Below, piece by piece: positions 9,301-18,600 of a stretch of 64,000 bases of DNA. The stretch covers positions 5,068,220 to 5,132,219 of the forward strand of contig NZ_CP007128.1 of the NCBI RefSeq assembly GCF_000522985.1, read 5' to 3'. The translations under genes were made by a program, and so were the position numbers. The notes beneath the pieces were generated by a model. It was not told where the DNA came from. It made no database searches and worked only from the letters and a program-made list of their open reading frames with translations. The stretch comes from Gemmatirosa kalamazoonensis. GTDB taxonomy: Bacteria; Gemmatimonadota; Gemmatimonadetes; Gemmatimonadales; Gemmatimonadaceae. Position 1 is the first letter of the stretch; each line of letters begins with the position of its first letter.

Positions 9301-10015
9301 TGCGATAGTTCGACCCCGACCCGGTGCGGATGGCGAGCTGCCCGCCGCTGAACCCTCCGCGCGACACGTCGTACGGCGACGTCGTGAGCGTGGCGGAGAT
9401 CGCCGCGTCGCGCGGCAGGTTCGCCCCCGAGAACGGCGAGCCGTTCAGCGTCGTCGCGTTCTGATCGGCGCCGAGGCCCAACACCGAGAAGCCGTCCGCC
9501 GCGCCGTCGAGTCCCGGCACGAGCAGCACGCCGGGGAGCGACGCCGCCATCGCCGCGAGGTCGCCCTGAACCTCCGGCGGCACGTCGGCCGCGTTCACCG
9601 GCTTCTCCGTGCCGCCGACGTCGGGCGTGCGGCTGTTGCGGCCGACGCGCTGCTGCACGTGCTCCGTGACCGTCACGGTGTCCATCTGCACCACCGACAG
9701 CCGCGCGTCGGCGACGAGCACGTCCTGGTCCGCGGTGCGCTTGATCTCGAACTGGCGGAAGTTGTAGCCCACCAGCGCGAAGCCCATGATGTAGTCGCCC
9801 TGCCCGCCGGGGAACGCGATCTGGAACTGGCCGCGCGCGTTCGTGCGGGTCTCGCGCGTGACGCTCCCGGGGATCGACGTCGCGGTCACGCGCACGTTCG
9901 CGAGCGCGGTGCCGTCGGCGCTCGTCACCCGGCCGCGGATGACGTCCGTCTGCGCGGCGACGATCGCGGGAGAGGCGATCGCGAGCAGCAGGAGGGCGAG
10001 CCGCAGGAGGATCAC
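6341..10015 (-). CDS. Large TonB-dependent receptor with N-terminal carboxypeptidase-regulatory-like domain
   Basis: 1224 residues. A signal peptide (about 1-21, ending IVAAQ) is followed by a carboxypeptidase-regulatory-like beta-sandwich (about 25-110, IRGRVTSADGTALANVRV), a plug domain, and a long outer-membrane barrel with many aromatic-ended strands. This SusC/OmpA-related receptor type imports large or unusual substrates using TonB energy. The C-terminus ends SSGYFEFSR with a terminal aromatic strand. The start is GTG 10015. It is followed by a coupled secreted protein, but no substrate is indicated. Confidence 0.88.
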   Translation of the reverse strand: MILLRLALLLLAIASPAIVAAQTDVIRGRVTSADGTALANVRVTATSIPGSVTRETRTNARGQFQIAFPGGQGDYIMGFALVGYNFRQFEIKRTADQDVLVADARLSVVQMDTVTVTEHVQQRVGRNSRTPDVGGTEKPVNAADVPPEVQGDLAAMAASLPGVLLVPGLDGAADGFSVLGLGADQNATTLNGSPFSGANLPRDAAISATLTTSPYDVSRGGFSGGQLAIRTGSGSNYRTRGMSLVVNAPQLMWTDRASSAVGNEFTNLSLGGVASGPIVRNKAFYNVSYQLGRRSSDNASLLSAGALGLQTAGVAPDSAARFLDILAAGGVPTAGGVRANRVSDNGSLFGQLDFSPPNSTTGSAYKLSGNASWGRQSPVGGGVTQLPNASGERTNWSGGVQLGHTRYLGLLLSESNASMNVSRNYGSPFLVLPSGRVRVNSVLPDASAVQSLVFGGNQGLSAESRAANASFQNTLSWFDDANKHRLKLGTELTYAHNAQEQSSNLLGSFTFNSLADLEAGRPASFTRQLTARLRSTGQMTGSVSLGDTYRRTADLQIQYGVRLDASRFSASPAYNAEVQQTFDRRNDHVPTPLSVSPRVGFSWTVGKAREIESFAGAVRGPRAVIQGGLGLFTNGTNAGVLGSALDNTGLPSGVQQLTCVGDAAPVPDWADWAAHPADIPDRCADGSTATVFANAAPNVVLVSPDWRPAQTMRSNLSWNGSVLDARFRLRVDGSYSLNLRQQQSVDLNFRPDVRFTLADEGDRPVFVQPTSIVQETGAIASRDARVSQSFSRVTEIRSNLRSRTAQLSATVSPITRGPSTLGWSLSYTYTNVRDQISGFSSTAGNPLVATWGPSGQGAHGVTYSLRYNLLNYAQISWTGQFRSGFRYTPMIAGDVNGDGYGNDRAFVVDPASPLAAADPALAAGMRDLLANTSGDARDCLLRQAGHIAARNSCRGPWSSSASLGVTLDRARFRMPQRASVQFSLSNPLGAADLALHGSGHLRGWGQTASPDASLLYVRGFDPVARRYKYEVNQRFGATRPQFLTLRSPVSLTVTMKVDLGPTRERQSLLQNLNYGRVERGTRLSDASFRDMGRGSLPNPMSQVLRQQDSLALTSVQADSIASMNRRYTYRTDSLWTPVARWLAALPEHYRSDEAYDRYLAARRAQMDLLSQSMRLLRDLLTPEQRRKLPQSVTNYLDPRYLRFIRDGNGMYLNAGSSGYFEFSR

Positions 10016-10166
10016 GGGAGAGCTGTTGGGGTGGCGTGGAGATCGAACGCGGGGTTGGACAGTGGACCGCGAGCAACGGTTGGCACGCGTCGGCGCGCCA
10101 TCTCACCACTCCCACCCGAGAAAAACGAAGCCCCTCGTGTCTAGGATGGCGGATCGGCGGATCGCA

Positions 10167-10766
10167 TCAGAGCCGCCCGAGGAAGTCCTCCAGGATCCGA
10201 TACGTCATCCCCCAGATGACGTGCCCGTCGTGCAGAACGCTGGGCACGCGCATCTCCACGCCGCGCGGCCGCACGATCGACGTCACGTGCGCGTCGCGCC
10301 GCAGCTGCTCGAGCGGCACCCAGAACGCCTGCGACAGCTCGGGGCTCAGCGCGAGCTGCACGTCCGGCGGCGCGACGGCGACGAACGGCGTCACGACGAT
10401 CGCCGGCAGCGCCTGCGAGCGCGGGTGCAGCTCGTCGAGTCGGCCGAGCAGCATGCCGTCGCGCGCCAGGTCGAGCGCCGTCTCCTCGCGCGTCTCGCGC
10501 ACCGCGGTGTCCCACAGCGTCGCGTCCTCGGGCTCGCGGCGCCCGCCGGGAAACGCGACGTGGCCGCTCCACGGGTCGCCCGCGTACTCGGCGCGCTTCA
10601 CGAACAGCAGCTCCAGCACGCGGTGCCTCACGCGGAGCACGAGCGCCACGGCGGCGCGGCGCGGCACGGGCTCGCCCGGGCGCGGTACGTCGTCCGCCCC
10701 GGGTCGCTCGGCGAGCGACGCGGCGAGCGCGGCGACGTCGGCGTGCGCGAGGGCGTCGAACGTCAC
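10167..10766 (-). CDS. Nudix hydrolase, CoA pyrophosphatase-like (NudL type)
   Basis: 199 residues. The Nudix box GGRREPEDATLWDTAVRETR continues into EETAL, and is preceded by SGHVAFPGG, the CoA-pyrophosphatase (UPF0035) signature. Members cleave CoA and its derivatives to 4'-phosphopantetheine and 3',5'-ADP. The start is GTG 10766, overlapping the stop of the rhodanese gene as GTGA. Together with the beta-oxidation genes further along it fits an acyl-CoA based metabolism, but no direct link is shown. Confidence 0.88.
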   Translation of the reverse strand: MTFDALAHADVAALAASLAERPGADDVPRPGEPVPRRAAVALVLRVRHRVLELLFVKRAEYAGDPWSGHVAFPGGRREPEDATLWDTAVRETREETALDLARDGMLLGRLDELHPRSQALPAIVVTPFVAVAPPDVQLALSPELSQAFWVPLEQLRRDAHVTSIVRPRGVEMRVPSVLHDGHVIWGMTYRILEDFLGRL

Positions 10767-11119
10767 CCCTCGACGTCGCCCCCCATCTCGGCCCACCCGC
10801 GGAAGCCGCCCGCCATCGACGCGACGTTCGTGTATCCCATCTGGCCGAGCGATTCGGCGGCGAGCGCGGAGCGGTTGCCGCTCGCGCAGTAGAGCACCAC
10901 GCGCTTGTCGCGCGGCACGCGCGCGTCGACCGCGGACTCCAGCACGCCGCGCGGGATGAGCACCGCGCCGGGCAGGTGCCCGAGGTTCCACTCGTTCGGC
11001 TCGCGCACGTCGATGAGCGCGAGGTCGTCCCCGCGGGCCACGGCGTCGCGCACCTCCTGCGGCGTGACCTGCGTGATGCGCGCCTTCGCCTCGGCGAAGA
11101 GCTCGGCGGCGGTCTTCAT
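10763..11119 (-). CDS. Single-domain rhodanese-like sulfurtransferase
   Basis: 118 residues. The rhodanese fold signatures are LIDVREPNEWNLGHLPGAVLIP and the active-site loop YCASGNRS, with the catalytic Cys in CASGNR. Such proteins carry persulfide sulfur. A 30-residue helical N-terminus precedes the domain. It overlaps the Nudix gene downstream and follows the LD-carboxypeptidase gene by 21 bases, so the three form an operon of unrelated housekeeping functions. Confidence 0.9.
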   Translation of the reverse strand: MKTAAELFAEAKARITQVTPQEVRDAVARGDDLALIDVREPNEWNLGHLPGAVLIPRGVLESAVDARVPRDKRVVLYCASGNRSALAAESLGQMGYTNVASMAGGFRGWAEMGGDVEG

Positions 11120-11140
11120 GATCGGTTCCCGAGTGATGCG

Positions 11141-12067
11141 TTAGGCGGCGGTCGCGCCGTGCACGTGCAGCGTGCGCGCGTCGGCGTCCAGCTCCGCGCG
11201 CGCGCCTAACGGCAGCGTCCACTGGTCGGTGATGTGGCCCACGGGCACGCCGACGACGGCCGGAACGCCGAGCAGCTCCGCGGCCTCGCCCACGAGGTCG
11301 GCGAGCGAGTGGCGCCCGTCGCCGCCCGCGGCGTCCGCGCAGTCGGTGCAGTGCCCGAAGACGAGCGCGCGGCATCCCGTGAGCGCGTCGGCGAGCAGGA
11401 GCTGGCGCAGCATGCGATCCACGCGGTACATCGGCTCGCCGACGTCCTCCAGCACGACGATCGCGTCGGCGAGGCGCGGCGCGTACGGCGTGCCGGCGAG
11501 CGCGGCGAGCAGCGCGAGGTTGCCGCCGGCGAGGCGCCCCTCGGCCCGGCCACCGCGGACCGTCGCCGCGTCGGGCGCGGCGCCGCACGGGTCGACGCGC
11601 GCCACGACGGCGCGGCCGAGCGATTCGTGCGAGAACGGCGTGAGCGTGCCGCGCGCCGTCGGGCCATGGAAGGACACGAGCCCCGGCGCGCGCACGGCCG
11701 CGGCGAGATGCAGCGCCGTGATGTCGGAGAAGCCGATGAGCGCGCGCGGCCGACGCACCAGCGCGTCCCAGTCGACGCCGTCGAGCAGCCGCATCGCGCC
11801 GTAGCCGCCGCGCAGGCACCACACGCCGTCGACGTCGTCGGCGAGCGCCGCGTTCAGGTCGCCGAGCCGCGCGGCGTCGTCTCCGGCGAGGTAGCCCGCG
11901 CGCGCCATCGCGTTCGGCGCCACGACGGGCTCCCACCCGAACGCGCGCGCGTTGGCCTCCGCGCGCGCGAGCTCGACCGGGTCGCCGAGCGGACCGGCCG
12001 GCGCCACGAGCGCGACGCGCGCACCCGGCGCGAGCGCGGGAGGCCAGATCGGGTCGGGATGCGTCAT
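11141..12067 (-). CDS. LD-carboxypeptidase (peptidase S66, LdcA-like)
   Basis: 308 residues. S66 features are VALVAPAGPL near the N-terminus, CLRGGYGAMRLL, the nucleophile Ser in IGFSDITAL, the GGNLALLAAL block, and a late Glu and His (LEDVGEPMYRVDRML and VGVPVGHITDQW). The family removes the terminal D-Ala of tetrapeptides during murein recycling, or degrades microcin C-like peptides. It has no signal peptide, so it acts in the cytoplasm. It heads the operon with rhodanese and Nudix genes. Its TAA stop lies inside a CGTTAGGC octamer. Confidence 0.9.
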   Translation of the reverse strand: MTHPDPIWPPALAPGARVALVAPAGPLGDPVELARAEANARAFGWEPVVAPNAMARAGYLAGDDAARLGDLNAALADDVDGVWCLRGGYGAMRLLDGVDWDALVRRPRALIGFSDITALHLAAAVRAPGLVSFHGPTARGTLTPFSHESLGRAVVARVDPCGAAPDAATVRGGRAEGRLAGGNLALLAALAGTPYAPRLADAIVVLEDVGEPMYRVDRMLRQLLLADALTGCRALVFGHCTDCADAAGGDGRHSLADLVGEAAELLGVPAVVGVPVGHITDQWTLPLGARAELDADARTLHVHGATAA

Positions 12068-12223
12068 GGGAGGCGGAACGTAAGAGGACGCGCGCGCGGG
12101 CAGCAACGCCGGGCGATCGTACGATCTGAAAACATATGGCACATGCGTTGCCCCCTCGGTGTGGGCCGCCGGCGACCAGGAACGACGGGGCGCGGGCGGC
12201 CTGAACCACACTCGGAGGCAATG

Positions 12224-12586
12224 ATGGCAGATCGCAATCGAATGTCCGGCCGTTCCAGCAGTGATAGCAGCGACCGCAGCGAGGGCATGCAGGACAGCGG
12301 CAGCGTGAGCGATCGCAGCGGCTCGGGCGGCTACGGTGCGTCGTCCGGCTTCTCCGGCGGCAGCCGCTCGGGGAGCGACTCGCTGAGCGACTCGTCGAGC
12401 TCGCGCGACGGCGGGGACCTCGACCGCGACAGCAGCAGCAGCCGCAGCGGCAGCTCACGCGACGAGGGGCTGCAGGCGTCGTCCGACGAGGACGTCCTGC
12501 CGCAGCACGACTCGCGCACCGATCGCTCGCGCATCGGCATGCGCGGCCGCAACACCGGGCGCTCCGACGAGGGCGGGATGCGCTGA
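12224..12586 (+). CDS. Ser/Arg/Asp/Gly-rich intrinsically disordered small protein
   Basis: 120 residues, about one third Ser with abundant Arg, Asp and Gly (for example RSSSDSSDRSEG and SLSDSSSSRDGG), ending RGRNTGRSDEGGMR. No hydrophobic core or known domain is visible, so it is probably disordered. GGAGG at 12214-12218 lies five bases before ATG 12224, which supports a real gene; ATG 12221 is too close. It is divergent from the LD-carboxypeptidase. Similar Ser-rich proteins appear in stress-related contexts, but the function here is unknown. Confidence 0.65.
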   Translation: MADRNRMSGRSSSDSSDRSEGMQDSGSVSDRSGSGGYGASSGFSGGSRSGSDSLSDSSSSRDGGDLDRDSSSSRSGSSRDEGLQASSDEDVLPQHDSRTDRSRIGMRGRNTGRSDEGGMR

Positions 12587-12653
12587 CGAGGGGCGTCGTT
12601 CGGCGGGCGGCTTACCTGGAGCTCTTCCGCCCGCCGTGCGATAGCCTTCGTGC

Positions 12654-13832
12654 ATGATACCGTCCGGTAGTGCGAGCGCGTGGATGCGCGCGGCGGGCGC
12701 GGCGTGGCCCTGGCTCGCCGCGCCCGCCCTCGTGTGGTGGCGCGCGCGCGGGTCGCGCACCCTCGACGAGGAGCCTGGCACCGCCGGCGCCGACGCGCCG
12801 CTCGTCTCGGTGATCGTCCCCGCGCGGAACGAGGCGCCTAACATCGCGCGGTGCGTGCGCTCCGTCCTCGACACGACGTACGCGCGCCTCGAGCTCGTCG
12901 TCGTCGACGACCAGTCCACGGACGACACGGCCGCTCTCGCGCGCGCGGCGATCGGCGGCGAGCCGCGTGGGCGCGTGATCGCGACGCCGCCGCTCCCCGC
13001 CGGCTGGTTCGGCAAGCCGTGGGCGTGCACGACCGGCGCCGAGGCGGCGCGCGGGGAGATCCTGCTGTTCGCCGACGCCGACACGACGCACGCCCCCGAC
13101 CTCGTGACGCGCGCCGTGCATGCCCTGCGTCGGCGCGGCGGTGGCCTGCTCTCGGTCGTCGGCCGGCAGGAGCTCGGCACGTTCTGGGAGCGGCTCGTAC
13201 AGCCCCAGGTGCTCGCCGTGCTGCTCGGCCGCTACGGCGGCACCGAGCGCGTGAACCGCTCGCGCCGCGTCGTCGACAAGATCGCGAACGGGCAGTGCCT
13301 GCTCGTCGACCGCGCGACGTACGACGCGACCGGGGGCCACGGCGCGGTGCGCGGCGCGGTGGCCGAGGACCTCCGGCTCGCGCAGCACGTGTTCGCGCGC
13401 GGCTTTCCGGTGCATCTCGTCCTCGGCGAGCGGCAGCTCGCGACGCGCATGTACACGTCGCTCGGGGAGCTCGTCCGCGGCTGGCGCAAGAACGTCTACG
13501 CCGGCGGCCGCGACGCGATGCCGCTCGGCCGCGTGGGGCGTGCCGTGTTCCCGCTCCTCCTCCTGCTGCCGCCGCTGATGAGCCTCGCGCCGGCGGTCGC
13601 GTTGCTCCTGATCCCCATGGCAGGGATCCCACCCGACGTCGCGCGCGCGGCGATCGTCGCACAGGCTGCCTCGCTCGCGTTCTGGCTTGGCGCCTACCGG
13701 CGTGGCGGCGTGCCCGCGGCGTACGCGCTGCTCGCGCCGGTGGGCGCCGCGGTGCTGCTCGCCATCGTCGTGCAGGCCATCGCGCGCGGGCGCCGCGTCG
13801 AGTGGCGGGGCCGCGAGTACGTGTCCGCGTAG
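12654..13832 (+). CDS. Membrane glycosyltransferase family 2 (CrtQ/HpnB-like)
   Basis: 392 residues. A short N-terminal membrane segment precedes a GT-A domain (VSVIVPARNEAPNI, VVVDDQSTDDT, FADADTTHAPD), then ED in the acceptor region (AVAEDLRLAQ), RGWRKN and two or three C-terminal membrane segments. This resembles carotenoid or hopanoid-associated family 2 glycosyltransferases, which use a nucleotide sugar at the cytoplasmic face. No carotenoid or hopanoid genes are close, so the acceptor remains open. It stands alone on the + strand. Confidence 0.82.
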   Translation: MIPSGSASAWMRAAGAAWPWLAAPALVWWRARGSRTLDEEPGTAGADAPLVSVIVPARNEAPNIARCVRSVLDTTYARLELVVVDDQSTDDTAALARAAIGGEPRGRVIATPPLPAGWFGKPWACTTGAEAARGEILLFADADTTHAPDLVTRAVHALRRRGGGLLSVVGRQELGTFWERLVQPQVLAVLLGRYGGTERVNRSRRVVDKIANGQCLLVDRATYDATGGHGAVRGAVAEDLRLAQHVFARGFPVHLVLGERQLATRMYTSLGELVRGWRKNVYAGGRDAMPLGRVGRAVFPLLLLLPPLMSLAPAVALLLIPMAGIPPDVARAAIVAQAASLAFWLGAYRRGGVPAAYALLAPVGAAVLLAIVVQAIARGRRVEWRGREYVSA

Positions 13833-14180
13833 CGGTCGCGGCACTCGCACCGCGGCACGCTCATAGCGTGCATGGGAAACGAGGCTGCGTGGGGTCTGGC
13901 GTCGGTGTGCACTCAGGCGCTAGTGTGCACCTGCGACGCGATTGTACGGATTCGTACCGATGCGCGCAGACGTGCCGGATCATGTGGACGCGGTCTGGGT
14001 ACAGTCGCAAGCATGGTCCGACGCACGACCCGAAGAGGCGGCGCCGGCGTGGCGTGCCGACTCCACTCGTGAGCCCATGATCCCGACTCCACAATGCCCG
14101 CGCCCCGAACGCACCGCTCCGCTTCGTACGGCCCCGCCGTTCGTGAGGCGAGTGCGGCCGACATCGCCGAGGAAGCTCGA
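13833..14180. promoter_or_regulatory. Regulatory-looking spacer upstream of the MarR gene
   Basis: No gene is supported here. Visible signals are two direct copies of GTGTGCAC (13905-13912 and 13923-13930, 18 bp apart) and the inverted repeat GTACG-GATT-CGTAC (13944-13957). Either could be operator sites for the following MarR gene, although they lie more than 200 bp upstream of its start. Confidence 0.3.
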
Positions 14181-14660
14181 GTGGCTACCCGCCGCGGTAT
14201 GACGCGCGCCGCGGCGGAGCCGTCGACCGAGGTGCTCGACGCGCTCCGAGCCGTGGCGCGTGAGCTGCGCGTCTCGGGCCGCACCTCCGAGCAACGTCTC
14301 GGGTTGCATCCCGCGCAGCTGCACGCGCTGCAGCAGCTCGCGGAGCGCCCCGCGCGCTCGCTCGCCGAGCTGGCCGAGCGCACGCACACGGATCCGAGCT
14401 CCGTCTCGGTCGTCGTGCAGCGGCTCGTGGAGCGCGGGCTCGTGGTGCGCACTCCGGCGGCCGACGACCGGCGGCGCACGGAGCTGTCGGCGACCACGGC
14501 TGGCCGCTCGCTGGTGCGGCGTGCCCCCGAGTCCACGACGCGACGCGTGGAGCGCGCCCTCTCGTCGATGGGGGAGCGCGACACGGCGGCGCTGGCGCGC
14601 ACGCTCGCGGCGCTCGCCAAGGGACTGCGCACGGGCGACGCGTCCGACGGCCGCCGTTAG
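14181..14660 (+). CDS. MarR-family transcriptional regulator
   Basis: 159 residues with a MarR winged helix: LHPAQLHALQQLAERPARSL, LAERTHTDPSSVSVVVQRLV, and a wing with DDRRRTELSAT. These dimers respond to phenolic or lipophilic ligands and repress nearby genes. The start is GTG 14181, with GAGGAAG five bases upstream, which decides against ATG 14094. The TAG stop is part of a CGTTAGGC octamer, and a strong hairpin follows. No obvious target gene is adjacent on the same strand. Confidence 0.85.
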   Translation: MATRRGMTRAAAEPSTEVLDALRAVARELRVSGRTSEQRLGLHPAQLHALQQLAERPARSLAELAERTHTDPSSVSVVVQRLVERGLVVRTPAADDRRRTELSATTAGRSLVRRAPESTTRRVERALSSMGERDTAALARTLAALAKGLRTGDASDGRR

Positions 14661-14665
14661 GCAAT

Positions 14666-14688
14666 CGGCCCCGCGTTAGGCGGGGCCG
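14666..14688 (+). terminator. GC-rich terminator hairpin after the MarR gene
   Basis: CGGCCCCGC and GCGGGGCCG are perfect 9-bp arms around GTTAG. The loop plus flanking bases spell CGTTAGGC. No T tract follows. A second octamer lies at 14655-14662. Confidence 0.65.
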
Positions 14689-14700
14689 CGCGACCCACGC

Positions 14701-15067
14701 TACGGCGCGCTACGGCGCGCTACGGCGCGCTACGGCGCGCTACGGCGCGCTACGGCGCGCTACGGCGCGCTACGGCGCGCTACGGCGCGCTACGGCGCGC
14801 TACGGCGCGCTACGGCGCGCTACGGCGCGCTACGGCGCGCTACGGCGCGCTACGGCGCGCTACGGCGCGCTACGGCGCGCTACGGCGCGCTACGGCGCGC
14901 TACGGCGCGCTACGGCGCGCTACGGCGCGCTACGGCGCGCTACGGCGCGCTACGGCGCGCTACGGCGCGCTACGGCGCGCTACGGCGCGCTACGGCGCGC
15001 TACGGCGCGCTACGGCGCGCTACGGCGCGCTACGGCGCGCTACGGCGCGCTACGGCGCGCTACGGCG
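14701..15067. repeat. Perfect 10-bp tandem repeat (VNTR), 36 copies plus a partial
   Basis: TACGGCGCGC is repeated 36 times without a single change from 14701 to 15060, followed by a partial copy (TACGGCG). It fills the space between two convergent genes, and its right end contributes the TAG stop of the minus-strand gene (15060-15062). Perfect identity implies recent expansion or active homogenisation, so copy number is likely variable. The 10-bp period matches one DNA helical turn. The + strand is open in all frames across the array. Confidence 0.97.
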
Positions 15068-15485
15068 AGTAGAACCCCTCGATGCTCCACCGCACCACGT
15101 CCGCCGTGAGTGCGTGGAGCTGGGCCTGATCGAGCACGCCGGGGGTCGCGTCGCGCACCGCGGCCTTCAGGACGATGAGCATCCGCTCCGGCGGCGTCCC
15201 GTCCGCGCGCAGCTGCGCGGCGTAGGCCGCCACGACGTCGCGTGCCTCGCGCCGCGTGGTCGGCGTCGGCACCCGCCGTCCCGCCGCCGCGTCGATGAAC
15301 GTGCGCGCGCGGCCGCGCAGATCGGTGCCGCGCGGCGGGGTCGCCGTCGCCGCCATGGTGGCCGCGAACCGCGCGAGGGTGTCGTGGAGATGCGCCGACG
15401 AGATGGGGGCGGGGCGTCCCGTCGTCGGTACCCGCTCCGCTCCCAGCGCGGCCTCACCGATCCCGTCCGTGGGCTCGTGCTCCAT
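15060..15485 (-). CDS. Conserved-looking hypothetical protein
   Basis: 141 residues, mostly helical, with no signal peptide or membrane segment. The C-terminal half (PPERMLIVLKAAVRDATP and VVRWSIEGFYSP) looks like a compact helical unit. I do not recognise it. The start is ATG 15485; GTG 15494 is an alternative. Its stop codon lies in the first unit of the decamer array, so array changes could alter the C-terminus. It is divergent from the Eco57I-type gene. Confidence 0.65.
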   Translation of the reverse strand: MEHEPTDGIGEAALGAERVPTTGRPAPISSAHLHDTLARFAATMAATATPPRGTDLRGRARTFIDAAAGRRVPTPTTRREARDVVAAYAAQLRADGTPPERMLIVLKAAVRDATPGVLDQAQLHALTADVVRWSIEGFYSP

Positions 15486-15656
15486 CGCGCTCACCTTGCG
15501 CAGGCGTCGCACCGCGCCGGCCCCGCTGCCGGCCCGGTTGCTTTGGAAGCCAAGTATCCGCTTGGAGCGGTCCGCGTCAAGGGCGACGCGACGAAACGAC
15601 CGGACTCGCGTCGCCAGGGTACCGTCACACTGCGGGCGCCAGCGCACCGTCGGCGC

Positions 15657-18600
15657 GTGCGACTCGCCGACGCCGCCCGCCTGCTCGCCGCCGCCCACGA
15701 CGCGGGTGCGCTCGTCGCGCTCGTGCAGGCGCTCGGCTTCGCGGACGCGCCGATCGCCGTGGGGCGGGACGCCGCCGCGTCGCTCGCGCGGTACGGCGTG
15801 CGCGGCGCGCGCGTGCTCGAAGGCCGCGGTCCGCCGCGCGCGCTGCTCGGCGAGGCGACCGACGCGCGGCCGGTGCGCGAGACGCTCGCCGCCGTCGCGC
15901 GCCACCTCGCGGCCGTGGCGCCGGCGCAGCGATGGCTCGTCGCGCTCGCGCGCGAGGACGGGAGCGAAGTGGCGCTCGCCGTCTGCCGCGTCGAGCGCTC
16001 CGAGCGCGTACCGCGCATCGCGGCGCTCGTCGCCGACCCGCGTCGCGTGCTCACGAGCGACGCCGAGACGTTGTGCGCGCTCGCCACTGGTGCACCGGAC
16101 AGGTGGCACGAGCTGCTCGGACGCGAGGCGCTGTCGCGGCGCTTCTATCGGCAGCTCGAGACCGCGGTGCGCGCGCTCGCCGACACCGCGTCGGGCCTCG
16201 ACGACGGAGCGGCGCGTGCGGAGATCGCGCTGCTGTACGTGTCGCGCCTGCTCTTCCTCGCGTTCGTCGAGGCGAAGGGATGGCTCGACGGTGATCACGG
16301 CTTCCTGCGGCGCACGTACGACGCGTGCCGCGCGACGGGAGGGCGCTACCACGAGCGCGTCCTGCGGCCGCTGTTCTTCGGCACGCTGAACACACCGCCG
16401 CGCCGGCGCGCCGGCGCGGCACGAGCGTTCGGCCGCATCCCGTTCCTGAACGGCGGCCTGTTCGCGCCCACGCCGACGGAGCGTCGCCATCGCGCGCTGC
16501 GCCTCGACGACGACGCGTTGGGCACCGTGGTCGTGGGCCTGCTCGGCCGCCACCGCTTCACGGCACGCGAGGAGAGCGGCGCGTACTCCGAGGCCGCGGT
16601 CGATCCGGAGATGCTCGGCCGCGCGTTCGAGTCGCTCATGGGCGCGGACGCGCGCCGCGCGACGGGCGCGTTCTACACGCCGCAGCCGCTCGTCGAGCAC
16701 GTGACGGCCGAAGCGTTAGGCGCTGCGCTCGGCCGCGACGACCCGGCCGTCGATCGGCTGCTCGCCGGCGGACGGCTCGAGGGCGCGGCGGCGGACGCGG
16801 TGCGCGATCGGATCGCGGCGCTGCGCGTGCTCGACCCGGCGTGCGGAAGTGGCGCGTTCCTCGTCCATGCGATGGAGCGTCTCGCCGATCTCGTGGGGCG
16901 ATGCGGCGACGCGCGTCCCACGGCGGTGCGCCGCCGCGACGTGCTCGCGCGCTCCGTGTTCGGCGTCGACGTGAACCCGACCGCGGTGTGGCTGTGCGAG
17001 CTGCGGCTGTGGCTCTCGGTCGTCGTGGAGAGCGACGAGCCGGACCCGATGTGCGTCGCGCCGCTGCCGAACCTCGATCGTCACGTGCGCCTCGGCGACT
17101 CGCTCGCCGCGCCGTCGTGGGCGCGCGGATGGGGCGGCGACCCGTGGGCGCGCGTGGAGCGCGCGACCCGGCGCGGCGAGCGGAGCACCGCGCAGTCGCT
17201 CCGCGCGCGCTACGTGCGCGCGTCGGGGCGCCGCAAGGTCACGTTGGGCGCGGCGCTCGAGCGCGTCGAGCGCGAGGCCGCCGTCGACGCGCTCGATCGC
17301 GTGCTCGGCGCGCGCCGCGCCGAGCGAGGCGCGCTGCTCGTCGCCGCGCGTGGACGCGACCTGTTCGGCGCGCGCCGCGGCAGCGACGCCGCCGAGCGGC
17401 GACGGCTCGACGCGCTGCGCGCCGAGTGCCGCGAGCTCGCGGCTCGCCGGCGCGCGGTCGCCCGCGGCGGTGCGCTGCCGTTCGGCTTCGCGTGGCACTT
17501 CCCCGACCTCGCTGCGTCGCGCGGCTGCGGCGTCGTGCTCGGGAATCCGCCATGGGTGCGGCCGCACGCGTTAGGCGCCGGCGAGCGGCGCGCGCTCCGC
17601 GCCGCGTACGACACGTGCCGCGACGCCGCATGGTCGCCCGGCGCGTCCGCCGCCGGCGCCGGGCGCGGGTTCGGCGGCCAGGCCGACCTCGCGGCGCCGT
17701 TCCTCGAGCGCTCGCTCGCCCTCGTGCGCCCCGGAGGCATCGTCGCGCTGCTCGTGCCCGCGAAGCTCTGGCGCGCGCTCGCCGGCGGCGGCGTGCGGCG
17801 CCTGCTCGCGCGCGAGGCGCGCGTGCGCGTCGTCGAGGACTGGTCCGACGCGCCGGCCGCGTTCGACGCGGCGGTGTATCCGTCCCTCGTGGTGGCCGAG
17901 CGAGCGTGGAGCGTGGAGCGTGGAGCGAAGAGTGAACAGAGCCGCTCCACGCTCCACGCGCCACGCTCCACGCTCACCGTCCGCGTGCACGACGCGTCCA
18001 GCGCGCGCGAGTGGCCTGTCGACGCGACAAGGCTGCCGCTCGACGACACGCCCGGCAGTCCGTGGCTGCTCGTGCCGCCCGCCGTGCGCGACGCGATCGC
18101 GCGGCTGCGCGCGGCCGGCGTGCCGTTGGGCGAGGCGGGACTGGGACGCGTGCGGCTCGGCGTGAAGTGCGGGTGCAACGACGCGTTTCTCGTGCGCGTG
18201 GTCGACGAGGACGGCGACGTCGCGCACGTCGACGGGGTGTGGCCGGACGGGCGGGCGCGCCACGGCGTCGTGGAGCGTGCCCTGCTCCGACCCGCCGCGC
18301 GCGGCGAGACGCTCCACGACGCGGCGGACGCCGCGCGCGAGCGGCTGCTCTGGCCCCACGATGCGACCGGCCGGCCGCTCGGCGCGCTGCCGCCGCACGC
18401 GGCCCGTTGGCTCGCGCCGTGGCGGGCCGCGCTCGCCGCGCGAAGCGACGCGCGGTCCGGCCGCGGGCCGTGGTGGGCGCTGTTCCGCACCGCCGCGGCC
18501 GTCGGCGCCATGCCGCGCGTGGTGTGGGCGGACGTGGCGCGCACGCTCCGGCCGCGCCTGCTGCGGGCCGGCGATCCCACCGTGCCGCTCAACTCCTGCT

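Noticed and set aside
10167-12458. A 763-codon minus-strand open frame through Nudix, rhodanese and carboxypeptidase
   Set aside because: The real Nudix gene starts at 10766. The remainder is an out-of-frame shadow typical for high-GC DNA.
13913-14632. 239-codon minus-strand open frame opposite the MarR gene
   Set aside because: Ser/Arg/Ala-rich composition, no ribosome site, and fully antisense to a recognisable MarR domain.
14701-15067. CRISPR array or coding repeat
   Set aside because: Units are 10 bp, contiguous and without spacers; the open + strand frames have no start codon.
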